Assembly (NCBI RefSeq): GCF_005239225.2
Contig: NC_133293.1
Coordinates: 20,180,333-20,244,332, forward strand
Reading direction: 5' to 3'
DNA from: Populus alba
Taxonomy: Eukaryota; Streptophyta; Magnoliopsida; Malpighiales; Salicaceae
DNA length: 64,000 nucleotides
The translations under genes were made by a program, and so were the position numbers. Of the stretch, positions 60,761 through 64,000 are shown piece after piece. Every line of letters starts with the position of its first letter. Positions within the stretch are counted from its first letter, which is position 1. Under the pieces are notes generated by a model. That model was not told the origin of the DNA. It did not search any database and saw nothing but the letters and a program-made list of their open reading frames with translations.

Positions 60761-63700
60761 GCTCATATCTCCCATCCGAGCCTCTTACTCTGTACTTGAG
60801 TTGATTTTTCTGTGCGTTCTCCAAAACATAATTTCATAATTTTTCTGTGCGTTCTCCTGAACCCATTTTTTTTGGTAGAGGAGTTTTTTTTTTTTTCCAA
60901 GTCACCAGTGTTGCATTGCTTGAGGTAGGAGTCCACAGAGTTGGCGAGCTATCCTTGGCTTAATCCACCAAGCAATTTTTCGCCCTCATAATGAAAAATG
61001 GTGAACCAGGTTTGGTTCCGATGAGTCTGTTGTCTATGAAGTAAGATTCGGTCATTTGTGCTATTTATATAAACCTAGCTTTTCACTGGGTATCGTATTT
61101 CATCCTGCTATCCTCTTGATAATTCTGAACCGTATACGATAGGAAATTATCAAAGAAAATCAAAGCGGCCATTATACAATATAATTCTTCATTCTCTGTA
61201 TACACAGAATAAAAGTGGATTTACGTGCCGAGGCACCCAAGAGCGTACAATGGAAGATTAATAGAGAAACATGTATGTACTTGATGATCCTTGTAGATTT
61301 GGATTGTCCAAGTTCTGTTTCTGGTCGATATTAAACTTTTTTATTTTTTCGGGGGGGTTCCAATCCCAGAGAAAACGGAAGATCAGTTTTTTTAAAAAAA
61401 AATGAAATTTTAATTTAAATAAAAAAATAGTAACATACTGAAATCTAGTTATTCTAGTGGTTGATGTGGGTTTTTATGTTGTTTTAATAAAAAATGGCTC
61501 ACACGGGTTGAATTGGAGATCTAAAAATCTACGTTTTTCCGGATCTAAACTTGAATAAGATCTGAAAACTATACAGTTTCTCTTGAATCTGAAGAGGGAG
61601 ATGATAAGAACTCGTTTTTAACAAATTTTGCTAGTGAATGTCTCTATCCGCTAGGGATTGATTGCTTGCAATGCAAGGAGCTGGAAGAACATTTCAGGAT
61701 TACTGTTGTCCTCTTTTTCTTTCAATTTAAATAGTAATTAATATTAACAATAACAAAACAACTAAATAATGTGAGATAAATTTAACTATTTATATAAACA
61801 ATTAAGAAATTTAATATATATTTAATCGTTTGGTTAACAAATTCAAAATGTATCTCGAGTGGTTGGTGCACGGGTTGAAATCGAGATGGAGGTTTGAGCT
61901 ATGATCGGAGCTAACATTTTATGCGTTGTGACATTTTTTTTTTTTAAAAAAAAGAAGGTCCCATGCAAGAAGAACAAAAATATTGGGCCAGGCATATAGG
62001 ACTCCCTCGTAATTATATATAAGTGTTTTATGGAGTGGGTTGTTTTTTTTTATCTATAATTGTATTTAATTTAATTTTTGTAATTCTATAAAATATAAAT
62101 CTAGTTTATTTAATTTTTTTAGATTCGAGCGGGTTGAATATATTGAGTTGGGCTAAAATTTTTATAATATTAGAAATATCCGCGAGTTAGGCATATTAAT
62201 TATTTTATTCTTTGATGATCCTAAAACAATATTAGATTGCAACTATTAGAACTAGATAAAACCTTTAAAATGTCTATATACCAGGAATAATATAAAAATT
62301 ATTATGTAAAAATAAAACAAAACAAAAAAATAGCTGGCAAACATTTTATCAAATAATTAAAGTGCAACATGATACAAAAACAGACTAGTAAGAAAATATT
62401 ATAAAGTACTTATGGGTTTATGATTTGATTTTAAAAAAATGAAACTTTAGCTTGGATTTTTGAAATTCTTATTTGTTTTTTTATGGTCTCTTGGTTACCA
62501 AATAAAAAATATTGATATTATAAAATACTACGTCACTTTATCAAATCAAACTTAAAAAATAACAAGTATAATTTATGTGAATACAAGGAATAGAGAAAAG
62601 GAAAAGAGATTAAAAGAATGAGAGACGATTATAAACACCAAGGTGAGAAAGAAAGAAAATAAGGGGGGAGAAAAAAAAAATTATTTATCCTAGGAAAACA
62701 TGTTACTTATATTTGGATATACAAGTTGAGTTGGGTTAAACGAATTTTAAAAATCTTAACTCACACCCAACTCATAATATTTATTTAATAGTTTTTTTTA
62801 ATTTGCTATCATCTACAATATCTGTATTATTTAATTTTAATAAATCAAGTAAAGGCAAGTTAAATAATAAAAATATTATAAATGAGCACTCCTAAACCCA
62901 CGCGCGCTGTATTGTTGAAGCACGGGATGGGCTTAAAGAAAGGAGGCTCATCCTTAAGAGATTTGAGCCTGGTCCTATATTTAACAACGCTTCCAATAAT
63001 GATCCAGCTACAACCAAAACTATTATCGTGTGAAACCAGCAAAAAATATCCTCAACAAATAAAACCAAGGAAAATAAATAAATAAATAAATTGTTGCGAA
63101 AAAATTGCATGAATCTTTGTTTAAAAAACCGTTATTTCAAGTTGAATTACATGCCCGCGATCTTCCCTTTGTTTTTTTTACACTTATTTCTCTTGATCTT
63201 TTGTAATTTTTGTAATTTCATTATTTAATATAAAATTTTTATTGAATTTTATTATCTAATATTAAATTATTTACAAATATGTTTTATTATTTTTTATTAT
63301 ATAAAAAATAAATATAAACTAGTAAAATATTTTGATTAAAAGTTTTGCGAGTTGACTAAGTAAACTTAAAATGTTTATTTTTCCATTTCTTAGGATTTAT
63401 ACAGTCAAAATAAGTCCCATATGATTTAATTCAAAATCTAAGCTAAACAAAAAGTCGAGAGTTGAAATTTTTTAGATTTAAAACCATTATATCAAGTTAA
63501 ATGACAATACTAAAAATTTCCAATATTTTATATTTTAAGTCATGAATTGTTTAGGTTGTGAATTTATCTTTTATTGATTTCAATAAATAAATCCAATAAA
63601 CACAGTTAGATGAATGTTTTATTTTGTATAGTTGAATATTTTTATTTATATTCATCTTTTAATTTTATCAAAAAAAAAAATTTGGTTAACAATTTTCTTC

Positions 63701-63978
63701 CCATTTACTTACATAAGTGGTTATTAATTTATTTAATGAGATACTTAGATGAATTTTTTAATTTATATTTTAAATTTTTTTATGTTAAAAAATACATTGA
63801 AACTATTTATACAATCAATGATTTTTTTAAAAAATTATGATGGGCGGAGAATGATGGTTAGTAATCGCTAAATAGCAGATCGTTGACTACTGGGCTCCGC
63901 AAGAAAACTTTGAAGAGAAGGCGCGGGCAAGAAAACTTGGAAGAGAAGAAGATAGAAGCAACCTCACTGTCCGTAAAG
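60761..63978. other. AT-rich region downstream of ADK
   Basis: The first few hundred bases are the ADK 3' flank. The rest is AT-rich with homopolymer runs and no recognisable exons. Frames at 62882-63085 and on the opposite strand at 62860-63110 overlap each other and have no known motif. Confidence 0.5.
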
Positions 63979-64000
63979 ATGGGGACAATCCGAGCGCACA
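63979..64000 (+). other. Possible start codon of a gene leaving the window
   Basis: The last 160 bases switch to a purine-rich, GC-richer sequence like a plant leader (gaagagaaggcgcgggcaag), followed by an ATG at 63979 reading Met-Gly-Thr-Ile-Arg-Ala-His. There is too little sequence to identify it. Confidence 0.25.

Overview
The window is nuclear DNA of a flowering plant, almost certainly poplar (Populus, Salicaceae). Genes are split by AT-rich GT-AG introns, intergenic DNA is AT-rich and full of small transposon relics, and three tandem phenylalanine ammonia-lyase (PAL) genes encode proteins closely resembling the poplar PAL4/PAL5 type. Species and chromosome are inferred, not shown. All gene models were assembled by hand from reading frame, splice signals and family knowledge.

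Layout. 470-753 (-): first two exons of ribophorin I (OST complex), running off the left edge. 2552-6298 (+): an NPH3/BTB phototropin-signalling family gene, followed by a decayed copy of its own 3' end. 7349-9052 (+): COX16, a small mitochondrial cytochrome oxidase assembly factor. 11159-15433 (-): a RING plus von Willebrand A ubiquitin ligase of the WAV3/EDA40 family. 15434-23572: gene-poor DNA with an AT microsatellite, a decayed SINE and two copies of a dispersed repeat. 23573-27885 (-): a 12-exon plant synaptotagmin (SYT3-like). 27886-34200: repeat-rich intergenic DNA. 34240-55700: a triplicated block of about 6.6-7.6 kb per unit. Each unit holds a dead fragment of an eIF3g gene, a second conserved non-genic segment, and a PAL gene. 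56873-60760 (+): a 12-exon adenosine kinase. 60761-64000: AT-rich, possibly with the start of another gene at the extreme right edge.

The most interesting part is the PAL array, because the three copies have had different fates. PAL-B (44575-47606) is intact, 711 aa. PAL-A (37991-40718) keeps a full 707-aa reading frame and the MIO-forming Ala-Ser-Gly, but the mobile loop carrying the catalytic tyrosine is rewritten: four residues are lost and Tyr becomes His. PAL-A has also lost about 118 bp of proximal promoter with MYB/ACGT-type sites and most of the 5' leader. PAL-C (51199-54021) has a net 4-nt deletion in exon 2 and is a frameshifted pseudogene. The array therefore holds one enzyme, one probable pseudoenzyme or altered ammonia-lyase, and one dead copy.

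Adenosine kinase sits beside PAL and supports methyl-cycle flux used in lignin methylation. That functional link is family knowledge; adjacency alone does not show co-regulation. A piece of the ADK third intron also appears between PAL-B and PAL-C.
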